From Salinibacterium sp. NG253 (lineage in GTDB: Bacteria; Actinomycetota; Actinomycetes; Actinomycetales; Microbacteriaceae): 64,000 bases of DNA. The DNA is taken from NCBI RefSeq assembly GCF_015864945.1, contig NZ_JADYWF010000003.1, positions 124,001 to 188,000 of the forward strand. Reading direction: 5' to 3'. Both the position numbers and the translations under genes were made by a program. The notes beneath the pieces were generated by a model, which was not told the origin of the DNA, ran no database searches, and saw only the letters and a list, made by a program, of their open reading frames with translations. Shown here in pieces: positions 52,346 through 60,735 of the stretch. Positions within the stretch are counted from its first letter, which is position 1; every line of letters begins with the position of its first letter.

Positions 52346-53179
52346 GTGAGCGAGTCAGCACACAAAGACCAGGTTCCGGCGACCCCACTGCTCGATCGCG
52401 GCTTTGGTGCTGCAATGGCTGCGTGTCTCCGAGCTCAAGCTGATCATGAACCGCGCACCTGGCTTCAGGCCCTCCGCGGAACGAGCCCGTTGTCTGGAGA
52501 AGCTAATGATCTGTACCAGCACGGAGTCGGCGAGTTGGAGTCAGCAGTGGCGCTCGCCGCGCTGGGATCCGACTGGATGGTCGCGCAATCCGACGACGAT
52601 CACGATCCGAGCGTGGGCGCCGACCATTTGGTCTTAGGCCCAGCCGGTGCCTTCATTGTGAGCAGCCGCCGGCATCCGGGGGACAGGGTTGTGACGGCGG
52701 GGCGCATGATTCTGGTGAATGGCCATCGTGCCGCCTACGTGCGCGATGCAACAACGCGTGCAGTGCAATTGTCGGAAGAGTTTGCGCAACGAGGAGCGGC
52801 CGACGTCGCTGTGCGGCCGATCGTGGCGCTCACAGGCGCATCCGATCTCATCCGTGGCCGGTCGAAAGCGCCGGTACCCGTGCTTGCTCTCGGCGAGCTG
52901 GCCGGCTGGTTAATTCGTCATGAAGCGGTGTATTCACGTGCTCAAGTCGCTGCACTCGTGCCGGTGGCTGGCCGCCTCGCCGGCTGGCAGGTGCGCCCTG
53001 CCGTCACGGGTGCGAGCGTGCGACTCACGGCACGATTCGAACGATTGCGAACAGAAGTGGATGCCGCCCGCCGGCGCTCGCGGCTGTGGATCATCCTCGG
53101 GGCAGCTGTTGCGCTCGCGGCTACCGTCACAATGCTGGCGTTCGCGATTCCCGCCATCATCGCGCTTGTCTCGGGATAG
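52346..53179 (+). CDS. NERD-like domain protein with C-terminal membrane helix (paralog 2)
   Basis: A protein of about 277 residues with the same layout as the gene at 48378: an N-terminal helix with AAMAACLRAQADHEPR, TSPLSGEANDLYQHGVGELE (Glu63), DHLVLGPAGAFIV (Asp93), and a membrane helix at the C-terminus (about 248-272). The catalytic E-x-K position reads SSRRH, so it too lacks the expected active site. I favour GTG 52346 because of GGGGGA four bases ahead; ATG 52331 and the frame from 52283 are alternatives. The function is unknown. Confidence 0.7.
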   Translation: MSESAHKDQVPATPLLDRGFGAAMAACLRAQADHEPRTWLQALRGTSPLSGEANDLYQHGVGELESAVALAALGSDWMVAQSDDDHDPSVGADHLVLGPAGAFIVSSRRHPGDRVVTAGRMILVNGHRAAYVRDATTRAVQLSEEFAQRGAADVAVRPIVALTGASDLIRGRSKAPVPVLALGELAGWLIRHEAVYSRAQVAALVPVAGRLAGWQVRPAVTGASVRLTARFERLRTEVDAARRRSRLWIILGAAVALAATVTMLAFAIPAIIALVSG

Positions 53180-53202
53180 TGCTGCCGGAGCATCCATTCT
53201 GC

Positions 53203-53208
53203 TAAGCT
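53203..53208 (+). promoter_or_regulatory. -10 box of rpsO
   Basis: TAAGCT lies 90 nt upstream of rpsO. The leader between contains the GAGAGGGGA ribosome-binding site. Autoregulation by S15 is common, but I see no clear structure matching a known type. Confidence 0.45.
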
Positions 53209-53297
53209 TTCAAGGTTGCCGTCCAACGGCCGCGGATAAAGAGAGCTCACGCATTCAGCTATGGGCACCGCGCAACGACTAGAGAGGGGATTACCTT

Positions 53298-53567
53298 ATG
53301 GCACTTGAAGCAAGTATCAAGAAGGCGATCATCGAAGAATACGCAACCCACCCAGGTGACACGGGATCCCCCGAGGTCCAGATCGCGATGATGACTCGTC
53401 GCATCCTCGACCTCACGGAGCACCTCAAGATGCACAAGCACGACCACCACTCACGTCGTGGACTGCTTCTTCTTGTTGGTCAGCGTCGCCGTCTGCTGGG
53501 TTACCTGCAGAACGTTGACATCACGCGTTACCGTACGCTGATCGAGAAGCTGGGACTGCGTCGCTAG
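53298..53567 (+). CDS. rpsO: 30S ribosomal protein S15
   Basis: An 89-residue ribosomal protein that binds the central domain of 16S rRNA. The family stretches [47 protein letters not shown] and the end [12 protein letters not shown] are typical. A terminator follows at once. pnp, which normally comes next, is not present downstream in this window. Confidence 0.97.
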   Translation: MALEASIKKAIIEEYATHPGDTGSPEVQIAMMTRRILDLTEHLKMHKHDHHSRRGLLLLVGQRRRLLGYLQNVDITRYRTLIEKLGLRR

Positions 53568-53586
53568 TCGATTCGTCACACTTGCC

Positions 53587-53619
53587 AAAGGCCGTCATCG
53601 CAATGCGATGGCGGCCTTT
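53587..53619 (+). terminator. Intrinsic terminator after rpsO
   Basis: AAAGGCCGTCATCGC pairs with GCGATGGCGGCCTTT around a 3-nt loop, with one G-U wobble. TTTGTTGTTT follows. Confidence 0.9.
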
Positions 53620-53674
53620 GTTGTTTCCGGCAGGGCCCGCCACCTCGCACTGTGCCTGCCTGGTCAATTAACCA

Positions 53675-53716
53675 GAACGGGGCCGGGCTAACCTTGCGGC
53701 TGGCCCGACCCCGTTC
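53675..53716 (-). terminator. Terminator of the HdeD-like gene
   Basis: GAACGGGGCCGGGC (53675-53688) pairs with GCCCGACCCCGTTC (53703-53716) with one mismatch. The flanks GGTCAAT extend it. It lies just after the minus-strand stop. Confidence 0.65.
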
Positions 53717-53735
53717 GGTCAATCGAGAGCGCTAG

Positions 53736-54344
53736 CTAGACGGTTGCAGTCGTGGAGTCATCGGTAGCGTCCTTGGGCTTACGAGGCAACGTCAGCAGTG
53801 TGGTCAGGCTTACGGCGATCATGAGAATCGCGCCGATCGCCACGAGCGAGAACACTCCAGCTGCGGGGAGTACGAACATGGCAACGCCTGCGGCCATGGA
53901 GACGATTCCGCTGACCCAACCGAACCAGCGGGGCTGGATGGTGCCGCGCACGCCGCCAACGAGGTCGACGATTCCTTCGAGAATCCAGCCGATTCCGATC
54001 ACGAGCGCGAGCGCGATGAGCGACTGGAAGGGGTTGGCGAGGCACAGGATGCCGGCAATGACGACGAGGAGTCCCAGGAGGCCGGTCGTCCAGCGCATCG
54101 GGGAATCAAGGTTGTTGGCGACGAAGGCCGCGGTGACGCGGTAGATGCCAGAGGCAATGAGGTAGATACCGAAGAGCACCGCGATGGTAAGCAGTGTTGC
54201 TCCGGGGAACAGCAGTCCGATCACTCCGAGAACGAGTCCGATGACGGCAACGGCGATGAGTTGCCCGCGGTGCACGCGCAGCAAACCGGGAAGAAGGTCG
54301 TTCACCGAAGAGGTGGGGGATGTCGTGCTGTCAGACGAGCTCAT
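53736..54344 (-). CDS. HdeD family membrane protein (DUF308)
   Basis: A 202-residue protein with six membrane helices arranged as three repeated pairs, e.g. IAVAVIGLVLGVIGLLFPG, LGLLVVIAGILCLANP and VSGIVSMAAGVAMFVLPAAG. The repeat with GLxxLxxGIxxLxxP is the DUF308/HdeD pattern. E. coli HdeD is an acid-stress membrane protein; the role here is not known. The start is ATG with AAGGAC ahead. Confidence 0.85.
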   Translation of the reverse strand: MSSSDSTTSPTSSVNDLLPGLLRVHRGQLIAVAVIGLVLGVIGLLFPGATLLTIAVLFGIYLIASGIYRVTAAFVANNLDSPMRWTTGLLGLLVVIAGILCLANPFQSLIALALVIGIGWILEGIVDLVGGVRGTIQPRWFGWVSGIVSMAAGVAMFVLPAAGVFSLVAIGAILMIAVSLTTLLTLPRKPKDATDDSTTATV

Positions 54345-54433
54345 GAGAGTCCTTATCCAGAGTTGTCAAGTGATGCCTTACTCTGCCATTCTCCCAGTTC
54401 GATTGGCTCGGTGTGCAACTGCGACGCACCGGT

Positions 54434-54448
54434 TAGGCTCGGTATATG
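54434..54448 (+). promoter_or_regulatory. Leaderless promoter of the oxidoreductase gene
   Basis: TAGGCT (54434-54439) ends 6 nt before ATG 54446. Confidence 0.55.
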
Positions 54449-55363
54449 TCGCGACGTGTTACTTTCTCCCAGCTCGGTGGGCCCGAAGTGCTCACTATTT
54501 CCGAAGTCACTGAGCCCCACGCGGGCGCGTGCGAGGTGCGCGTGCGAGTCAAGTTCGCCGGCATCAATCCTTTCGACGCGAAGGTGTTCAGAGGCGCCGC
54601 CACTGCTGCTCCTCAGGACGTGCAGTTTCCGAGCGGAAACGGCAACGACTTTGCTGGTGTCGTCGATGAAGTCGGCGCTGGAGTAGACGGTTGGACTGTC
54701 GGTGACGAGGTTCTCGGCGGCAAGGGCTTCAGCGGCCAAGCTGATTATGTGGTGGTGCCCGCCGACAAGCTCGTGCGCAAACCTGACACTCTCAGTTGGG
54801 AACAGGCCGGCGGCCTCGACATTGTCGGGCGCACGGCGTGGGCGAGTGTCGAGGCGATCGATCTGACGCCGGCTGACACCGTGCTGGTGAGCGCAGCAGC
54901 GGGTGGTGTCGGTTCCATCGCCGCCCAGCTTGCCAAGCTCAAGGGGGCGACAGTCATTGGCTCCGCTAGCGAATCGAATCACGAGTTCTTGCGTTCGCTC
55001 GGTATCCATCCCGTGAAGTACGGCGAGGGGATGGTCGAACGCATTCTCGAGATCAGCCCAGAGGGCATCACTGCCGCACTCGATAACAACGGCCGCGAAA
55101 CTGTGGATGCTGCGCTTGCGCTTGGTGCCCCGGCCCACCGCATCAACACGATCGCTGACTACGCCGCGGTCTCGGAATACGGCACATCAGGCGTTGGAGC
55201 AGCCGGTGCCACCCCAGCAGACCTTGCGGCGCTTGCCGCGCTGGTTGCTGACGGCTCCGTGCAGGTGCCGATTGATTCTGTCTTCCCCCTCGAGCAGGTC
55301 TCCGAGGCCTACGCGAAGCTTCTTGAGGGGCACTCTCGCGGAAAAATCCTTCTCGCCCTCTAG
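54446..55363 (+). CDS. NADP-dependent quinone oxidoreductase-like protein (MDR superfamily, zinc-free)
   Basis: A 305-residue member of the medium-chain dehydrogenase/reductase superfamily. The N-terminal catalytic domain contains FAGINPFDAKVFRG and NDFAGVVDEVGAGVDGWTVGDEV; the nucleotide-binding motif is VSAAAGGVGSIAAQLAK, and YAKLLEGHSRGKILL is a typical C-terminus. No zinc-ligand cysteines are present, which places it with the zeta-crystallin/quinone reductase group. The substrate is unknown. The following benE starts from a promoter that includes this gene's stop codon. Confidence 0.88.
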   Translation: MSRRVTFSQLGGPEVLTISEVTEPHAGACEVRVRVKFAGINPFDAKVFRGAATAAPQDVQFPSGNGNDFAGVVDEVGAGVDGWTVGDEVLGGKGFSGQADYVVVPADKLVRKPDTLSWEQAGGLDIVGRTAWASVEAIDLTPADTVLVSAAAGGVGSIAAQLAKLKGATVIGSASESNHEFLRSLGIHPVKYGEGMVERILEISPEGITAALDNNGRETVDAALALGAPAHRINTIADYAAVSEYGTSGVGAAGATPADLAALAALVADGSVQVPIDSVFPLEQVSEAYAKLLEGHSRGKILLAL

Positions 55364-55375
55364 CTTCACCGCTTG
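55361..55375 (+). promoter_or_regulatory. Leaderless promoter of benE using the upstream stop codon
   Basis: TAGCTT (55361-55366), whose first three bases are the stop of the oxidoreductase gene, ends 6 nt before the TTG start of benE. No ribosome-binding site is visible. Confidence 0.5.
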
Positions 55376-56638
55376 ACCCGAACTATCCCTGCGCAGAGAG
55401 CGACAACCACCATTTTCCAGCTCCTCACCACCGGCATCATTGCCGGAATCGCCGGTTTTGCGTCCTCGTTTACTCTCGTCGTTGCGGGGCTTCACGCGGT
55501 TGGCGCTAGCGACGCGCAAGCGGCATCCGGCCTGCTGATTCTGACCGTCATGATGGGTCTCGTCACGATCGGTTTGGCGTGGCGGTACCGGATGCCGATC
55601 ACCGTGGCCTGGTCGACTCCGGGAGCGGCGTTGCTGATCGTCGCAGCGCAGGGTGATATCGAGTTTCAGGCGGCCGTCGGTGCATTCATCGTGTGTGGGG
55701 TGCTCATCATGGTGTGCGGCCTCGTGCCGGCACTGGGCCGACTCATCACTCGCATTCCGCAGCCAATCGCGAGTGCGATGCTCGCGGGCATCCTGTTCCC
55801 CATTTGTCTTGCTCCGATCACGGCTTCGGTTGACTACCCGTGGCTGGGCCTGCCGATGGTCGTGGTGTGGCTGATCCTGTTGAAGGTGGCGCCGCGCTGG
55901 GCTGTGCCCGGCGCGCTCGTGGCGGCGATTGTCGCAATTGCGCTCACGACCGAGGGCAACCTGTTAGGGGATGCCGCCGTGGTGCCGCAGCTGACTCCTG
56001 TCGTTCCGATTTTTGACCCGATTCTGATCGTGAGCCTCGGCATCCCGCTGTTCATCGTCACGATGGCTGGTCAGAACGTGCCGGGCTTCACCGTGATGCG
56101 CACCTACGGCTACGCGGTGCCCGCGGGCCCCGTGCTCACGGTGACAGGAGCGGCATCGGCAGCGAGCGCGTTCTTCGGAGGCCATGCTCTCAACCTGGCT
56201 GCCATCACGGCAGCGTTGACGGCCAGTGAAGAAGCGCACGATGATCCCAAGCGACGTTGGATCGCATCCGTCTCCGCCGGAGCAACCTATGTCGTGATTG
56301 GGCTGGCGGCAGGCTTTGCGACAGCGTTGGTCTCTGTTGCGCCCCCGATCGTCGTGGTCGCGATTGCAGGCCTTGCCGTGATCGGAGCCCTCATCACGTC
56401 GGTGCGCACGGCTCTGGATGCTCCCGAGCATCGCATCGCGGCCATAGCGACCTTTCTCGTCGCCGCGTCGGGCGTCACCGTGATCGGAATCGGCTCCGCG
56501 TTCTGGGCGCTCATCGTGGGAGCGGTCATCATGGCGTGGCTGGGCTGGCGCCGAAAAGTGGCTCCCGCACCGGCGCCCGGTGGCGAAGAACCAACGCCCG
56601 AGGGAACCAAACCGGCCACCCCAGAAAAGAAACTTTAA
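55373..56638 (+). CDS. benE: BenE family benzoate/H+ symporter-like transporter
   Basis: A 421-residue polytopic protein with about twelve helices. TGIIAGIAGFASSFTLVVAGL, TVAWSTPGAALLIVAAQG, FIVTMAGQNVPGFTVMRTYGY and the SAFFGGHALNLAAITAA region are characteristic of BenE. A TTG start is needed, as no ATG or GTG fits; it is supported by a -10 box 6 nt ahead. The cytoplasmic tail is Pro/Glu-rich. No benzoate catabolic gene is in the window, so another aromatic or organic acid may be the real substrate. Confidence 0.88.
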   Translation: MTRTIPAQRATTTIFQLLTTGIIAGIAGFASSFTLVVAGLHAVGASDAQAASGLLILTVMMGLVTIGLAWRYRMPITVAWSTPGAALLIVAAQGDIEFQAAVGAFIVCGVLIMVCGLVPALGRLITRIPQPIASAMLAGILFPICLAPITASVDYPWLGLPMVVVWLILLKVAPRWAVPGALVAAIVAIALTTEGNLLGDAAVVPQLTPVVPIFDPILIVSLGIPLFIVTMAGQNVPGFTVMRTYGYAVPAGPVLTVTGAASAASAFFGGHALNLAAITAALTASEEAHDDPKRRWIASVSAGATYVVIGLAAGFATALVSVAPPIVVVAIAGLAVIGALITSVRTALDAPEHRIAAIATFLVAASGVTVIGIGSAFWALIVGAVIMAWLGWRRKVAPAPAPGGEEPTPEGTKPATPEKKL

Positions 56639-56655
56639 AGTTTTTTGAGATTGCT

Positions 56656-56682
56656 GCATCCAAAACAGGGGTTCAGCCGGAA
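56656..56682 (+). promoter_or_regulatory. Candidate SigK-type ECF promoter
   Basis: GCATCC (56656-56661) and CCGGAA (56677-56682) are separated by 15 bp, about 50 bp upstream of the DUF4397 gene. This is close to the mycobacterial SigK promoter pattern as I recall it (CCATCC and CCGAAT). A SigK-like sigma gene lies in the same operon, which suggests autoregulation (inference). Confidence 0.5.
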
Positions 56683-56730
56683 GTACTCCATGTAAGGCGA
56701 TTTACGCCCGACCATGAGAGGACAAGAACA

Positions 56731-57555
56731 GTGCGAAACAAAATTTTTGCCGGTGTAGCCGCCGGAGCGATTGCCGCCGTAGGAGTCGCCATTCCCGCCA
56801 ACGCCATCTCGGACACCACTGCGGACCTGTACGTTCTGCACGCAGTACCGGGACTCACCGTAGACGTCTACGTCAACGGTGAACTCACCCTCGACGACTT
56901 CGAGCCCGGTGACCTCGCTGGCCCCCTCGATCTTCCGGCCGACACCTACACGGTCGCGATCACCGCTTCTGACGCTACCGACGACTCGGCGCCCGCTATT
57001 GGCCCCATCGACCTCACGCTCGAAGCCAACACGAGCTACACCGCTGTAGCTCACCTCGACGAGTCTGGTGATCCCACGGCAAGCCTCTTTACGAACGACC
57101 TCTCGACGGTCGCCGCCGGTGAAGGCCGACTCACCGTTCGCCACACTGCGGCAGCCCCCGCTGTCGACGTGCTCGCCAACGATGCCGTTGCCTTCGAAAA
57201 CCTGAGCAACCCCGACGAAGTAAAGGCTGACCTCGCGGTCGGAACGATCTCCGCCGCTGTTGCCCTCACCGGAACCACTGACCCTGTAATCGGCCCGGCT
57301 GACGTCGACATTGCCGAAGGCGTCAACACCATCGTTTACGCCTGGGGCAGCGCCGCAGACGACAATCTGACGCTCGCAGTGCAGACCATCGATGGTCTCC
57401 ACTCGAACCCCACCGGTGTGGATGCCGGAACCGCCGGTCTCGCCGCCGATAACAACAATGGCATCCTCTTCGCCGGCCTCGGCGGCCTCGCAGCGCTTCT
57501 TGCTCTCGCAGGATTTGCCGCAACCCGACTCACCGCAGCTCGCGCCGCGAAGTAG
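56731..57555 (+). CDS. DUF4397 domain surface protein
   Basis: A 274-residue exported protein. The signal peptide is short (about 1-25, ending IPANA). Two DUF4397 repeats follow, the first with LYVLHAVPGLTVDVYVNGE and the second with LTVRHTAAAPAVDVLAND. The C-terminus has a hydrophobic segment after NNNGILFAGLGGLAAL and ends in basic residues, the layout of a sortase substrate, but no LPXTG motif is seen. It starts with GTG after GAGAGGACAAG. It precedes a class F sortase, so it is the likely client or partner. Confidence 0.85.
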   Translation: MRNKIFAGVAAGAIAAVGVAIPANAISDTTADLYVLHAVPGLTVDVYVNGELTLDDFEPGDLAGPLDLPADTYTVAITASDATDDSAPAIGPIDLTLEANTSYTAVAHLDESGDPTASLFTNDLSTVAAGEGRLTVRHTAAAPAVDVLANDAVAFENLSNPDEVKADLAVGTISAAVALTGTTDPVIGPADVDIAEGVNTIVYAWGSAADDNLTLAVQTIDGLHSNPTGVDAGTAGLAADNNNGILFAGLGGLAALLALAGFAATRLTAARAAK

Positions 57556-57624
57556 TCACCAGCACAACCTCCACAGCACGACCCCGCAACACCAGCACTC
57601 ACACACCCCAGCAAGGAGAACGTC

Positions 57625-58233
57625 ATGGCCCCGAGAATCCTAGCCCTCACCGCCATGGCGCTTCTCCTTGCTGGCTGTGCTGCAGCCCCCGCCGAATCCA
57701 TCGCTCCCACGCCCGTGCCTTCTGCGCCGCCAACCGCGGTGATCGATGTGCCCCGCCAGTCGAGCGAACTTGCGCCGGTAGAGCAGCTCGCTGCTCCGGT
57801 GCGGATTCAGATTCCCTCCGTGGGCGTGGACATCTCTATTGCTCCGGTCGGTATCCAGCCCGACGGCTTTATGGAGATCCCCGAAAACATCACCGTTGCG
57901 GGCTGGTACCAATACGGCTCGTCTCCGAGCAGCGACACAGGGTCTACTGTCATCACGGCCCATGTCGACGACTTCATTCAAGGTCTTGGACCGTTTTCGC
58001 GACTGGCATCGATGCCAGCTCAAGCGGAAATCATTGTGACGACCGACGATGGCGTCGATCACCGCTATCAACTCGAATCGGTTCAGAACGTCCAGAAGGC
58101 CCAGGTCCCACTCGACCAAGTGTTCGATCGAGACGGAGCGCCACGCATCGTCCTTCTCACCTGTGGTGGACAGTTCGACGAAAATGTGCGGCAATATTCT
58201 GACAACGTTGTAGCGATCGCTAACCCGCTATGA
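57625..58233 (+). CDS. Class F sortase lipoprotein
   Basis: A 202-residue transpeptidase. The N-terminus is a lipoprotein signal with lipobox LLAGC (Cys18), so the enzyme would be lipid-anchored outside the membrane. The catalytic residues are His113 in TAHVDD, Cys180 in LLTCGG and Arg189 in VRQYSDN. The short sequence and the motifs fit actinobacterial class F sortases. It lies between a DUF4397 surface protein and a sigma/anti-sigma pair, and its stop overlaps the sigma gene (ATGA). Its natural substrate is not clear, since the neighbouring protein lacks a canonical sorting signal. Confidence 0.9.
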   Translation: MAPRILALTAMALLLAGCAAAPAESIAPTPVPSAPPTAVIDVPRQSSELAPVEQLAAPVRIQIPSVGVDISIAPVGIQPDGFMEIPENITVAGWYQYGSSPSSDTGSTVITAHVDDFIQGLGPFSRLASMPAQAEIIVTTDDGVDHRYQLESVQNVQKAQVPLDQVFDRDGAPRIVLLTCGGQFDENVRQYSDNVVAIANPL

Positions 58234-58817
58234 ACGACATCCTCAACCGGAGAGCTATGACGGACGACGAAGCCGCAGCCGAAGCCCGCATGACGCAGGC
58301 CTTCATTGCTGGTGACGAAGTGGCGCTCGCGGAGGTCTACAAGCGGTGGTCGTCGCTCGTGTTCACTCTTGCAGTTCGCTCGCTCGGTGATCGCGGCGAC
58401 GCAGAAGACGTCACGCAGAAAGTCTTCGTCTCCGCGTGGACTGGTCGGTCAAGTTTCAAGCCTGAACGATCGAGCCTCTCCGCCTGGCTCGTCGGAATTA
58501 CCAAAAACAAGATTGCCGACACCCACGAAGCCCGGGCACGCATCCGCCGACTTCAAGAAGAGCTGGCGTCGACAACATCGCGAGGGGACGCAGTCGTGGA
58601 AGACTTCGACTTAGCGGACACGTTGATCGTGGCCGACGAGATCTCTCGCCTTGAACCAGATGCCCAAGCGATCATGAGGCTGGCATTCTTCGACGATCTC
58701 ACCCACAACCAAATAGCCGACCGTCTCGAACTACCTTTAGGAACGGTCAAGAGCCATATCCGGCGCAGTCTGCAACGGATGCGAACACGATTGGAGGCGA
58801 CCTATGCGACACGTTGA
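58230..58817 (+). CDS. sigK: ECF RNA polymerase sigma factor, SigK-like
   Basis: A 195-residue ECF sigma factor. Region 2 (about 20-90) includes [34 protein letters not shown] and [22 protein letters not shown]. Region 4 (about 130-190) has [32 protein letters not shown]. The pattern and the RskA-type partner next door resemble SigK of mycobacteria. It is joined to the sortase gene (ATGA) and to the anti-sigma gene (14-nt overlap). It probably drives its own operon. The symbol is a family assignment. Confidence 0.88.
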   Translation: MNDILNRRAMTDDEAAAEARMTQAFIAGDEVALAEVYKRWSSLVFTLAVRSLGDRGDAEDVTQKVFVSAWTGRSSFKPERSSLSAWLVGITKNKIADTHEARARIRRLQEELASTTSRGDAVVEDFDLADTLIVADEISRLEPDAQAIMRLAFFDDLTHNQIADRLELPLGTVKSHIRRSLQRMRTRLEATYATR

Positions 58818-59580
58818 TCCGGATATTCTTGCGCTGCTCGCCCTCGGTGAGCAAGTCGCCCTCCCCGAAGACAGTGTGCACGTCAGCGAGTGTGAACAGT
58901 GCCGCCGCGAGATCGAAGTTCTCTCTCGTGCTGCCATGGTTGGTCGTTCCACCTTCGATGCTGGCGAGCTTCTCGACGCTCCCTCGCGCGTCTGGGATCG
59001 CATCAGCGACGAGCTCTCGCTCTCGGGCGATACCGCTCCTGGCGATACCGTTCCTGCTGATACCACTCATGCTGCCGCTGCCCCTCAGAGCGTTTCTGAG
59101 GGTGCCACGGTGCACTCACTTGCAGAACGTCGTCGTCGCCGCCCGTGGATCGGCATCGTTGCTGCAGCGGCCGCCGTCGCCCTGGTCGCAAGCGCGGGAA
59201 CCGCACTGTGGTCAACATTCCGCCCGGCTGACCAGCCCACCATTCTCGCGAGTGCGACGCTCGATGCGTTCCCGGACTGGCCTGACTCCGTCGGAGAAGC
59301 CACCCTCGAACAATTGCCCGATGGCACTCGTGTTATCGATGTCAGCTTGGATGCGCCCGCAACCGCGGGCGGCTACCGCGAGGTGTGGCTCATCACGACG
59401 GATGCCACGGCTCTCGTCAGCCTAGGAATCGTCGAAGGCACGTCAGGTCAGTTCACGGTGCCCGACGGTCTCGATATTTCGAGTTACGACCTTGTCGACA
59501 TCTCGGAGGAACAGTTCGACGGAAACCCGGCTCACTCCGGTGACTCCATCGTGCGCGGTCAGCTCTCGACCGACGCGTAG
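58804..59580 (+). CDS. Anti-sigma factor, RskA-like
   Basis: A 258-residue membrane protein. The N-terminal domain has a zinc-type anti-sigma motif H-x3-C-x2-C (His26, Cys30, Cys33 in HVSECEQC). A membrane helix lies near 117-137 after a basic RRRRRP stretch. The extracytoplasmic part (about 140-258) matches the RskA C-terminal domain, with [23 protein letters not shown]. It would hold the adjacent sigma factor at the membrane until it is cut by proteases. The gene begins inside the sigma gene, so the two are translationally coupled. Confidence 0.9.
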   Translation: MRHVDPDILALLALGEQVALPEDSVHVSECEQCRREIEVLSRAAMVGRSTFDAGELLDAPSRVWDRISDELSLSGDTAPGDTVPADTTHAAAAPQSVSEGATVHSLAERRRRRPWIGIVAAAAAVALVASAGTALWSTFRPADQPTILASATLDAFPDWPDSVGEATLEQLPDGTRVIDVSLDAPATAGGYREVWLITTDATALVSLGIVEGTSGQFTVPDGLDISSYDLVDISEEQFDGNPAHSGDSIVRGQLSTDA

Positions 59581-59612
59581 CGAGCGCCGCTGAAGCTTCC
59601 GCTCGGCTTAGC

Positions 59613-60620
59613 TCACTCGAAGCGTGCGGTTTCGAGCCGGTGCAGGGCGAGAGCGACTGACAGCCGGGTGCGGCCGCGTGAGGTTCGCACGTCAAAACCG
59701 AGCTTGGCGCTGAGTTCCTCCGCGCGGGACTGCACCGTCGAGTGGTGAAAACCGAGTGTCGCCGCCGCCGCCCGAAGACTCTCGCTCGCGGCCAGAGTGT
59801 CGAGCATCGGCAGGATTCGCGGTGTCTCGCGAATCACGACGCCGAGCGACTGCAGGTCGCAGTTCTCCGGAGCTCCGGCGGGACTGATCTCGGCGAGGAG
59901 CAACAGCGAACCAAGATCGTCGCCATAAAGCACGGGCTCATGATCGGAGGTCAAGCGCAGCGCCGTGAGCGCCGACAGCCACGAACGTACGAGGTCAGCG
60001 GGCGAGGCAGCGATGCCGATGCCGGCGCGCGGGGCGGCGACCGCATCCGTGCTCAGCACGATCTCGGCGCGCACAGCACCCGCAACGGTGGTGATCACGG
60101 CAGACGGCCCGGCCGCGGCGTTCATAGTGCTCGCTGGTTGAGTGATCACGCGATAGCGGGTTGTGGCCACTAAATGGAGAGCGTGGGCTGCGGCTTGTCG
60201 GCTCTCGGCGCTCTCCGATGAATCGAGCAATGTTTCAACGGGGTTGTGAACGGACTCAGCGGGCCCGGTGCGTTCGAACAGGATGCCGAGGGCGAGCGCA
60301 ACTCGTTCGAGAATCATGTCGTCGTTCGCGTGGGCGTTTCCGTCGCGTTCGATCCACACGGTGCCGCCGCCGGTGACTGCCCGTGCTGGCCAAGACGTGG
60401 GGGTGCCCGCTTCGGGGCTGCGACGTCCGCGCTCATCAACGCGAAGGGTGAGTGCTGGAGAGGTGAGCCCGCTAGCGCAGCCGGCAAGCATGCTGGCGCC
60501 GCGCAAGAGAACTTCAACGCTCGCGTGGCCTGCGGTGAGCGCATCGAAGTACGAGATCACCCGCAGAGTTTCGCTGGCTTCGGGATCGAGCGCCTTCAAG
60601 CGCCCGGCTAATTCTTGCAT
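59613..60620 (-). CDS. PucR-type helix-turn-helix regulator
   Basis: A 335-residue protein. The N-terminal and middle regions form a poorly conserved sensory part. The C-terminal HTH_30 domain (about 275-335) has SLRAAAATLGFHHSTVQSRAEELSAKLGFDV, typical of the PucR/CdaR family. Such proteins regulate purine, polyol or amine catabolism. Minus-strand GGAACGAG serves as ribosome-binding site. The esterase gene upstream on the same strand is the most likely neighbour to be co-regulated. Confidence 0.82.
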   Translation of the reverse strand: MQELAGRLKALDPEASETLRVISYFDALTAGHASVEVLLRGASMLAGCASGLTSPALTLRVDERGRRSPEAGTPTSWPARAVTGGGTVWIERDGNAHANDDMILERVALALGILFERTGPAESVHNPVETLLDSSESAESRQAAAHALHLVATTRYRVITQPASTMNAAAGPSAVITTVAGAVRAEIVLSTDAVAAPRAGIGIAASPADLVRSWLSALTALRLTSDHEPVLYGDDLGSLLLLAEISPAGAPENCDLQSLGVVIRETPRILPMLDTLAASESLRAAAATLGFHHSTVQSRAEELSAKLGFDVRTSRGRTRLSVALALHRLETARFE

Positions 60621-60735
60621 TCTCGTTCCGCCCTCTGTGGTTCGAGCCCTACTCTATTGCGGCCTGCCCAGAACAAACAGTCGCAGTAAGGCCCGAACCA
60701 CAGCGGTATCAGTCGCGCTTCAGACTGCCGGCTCG

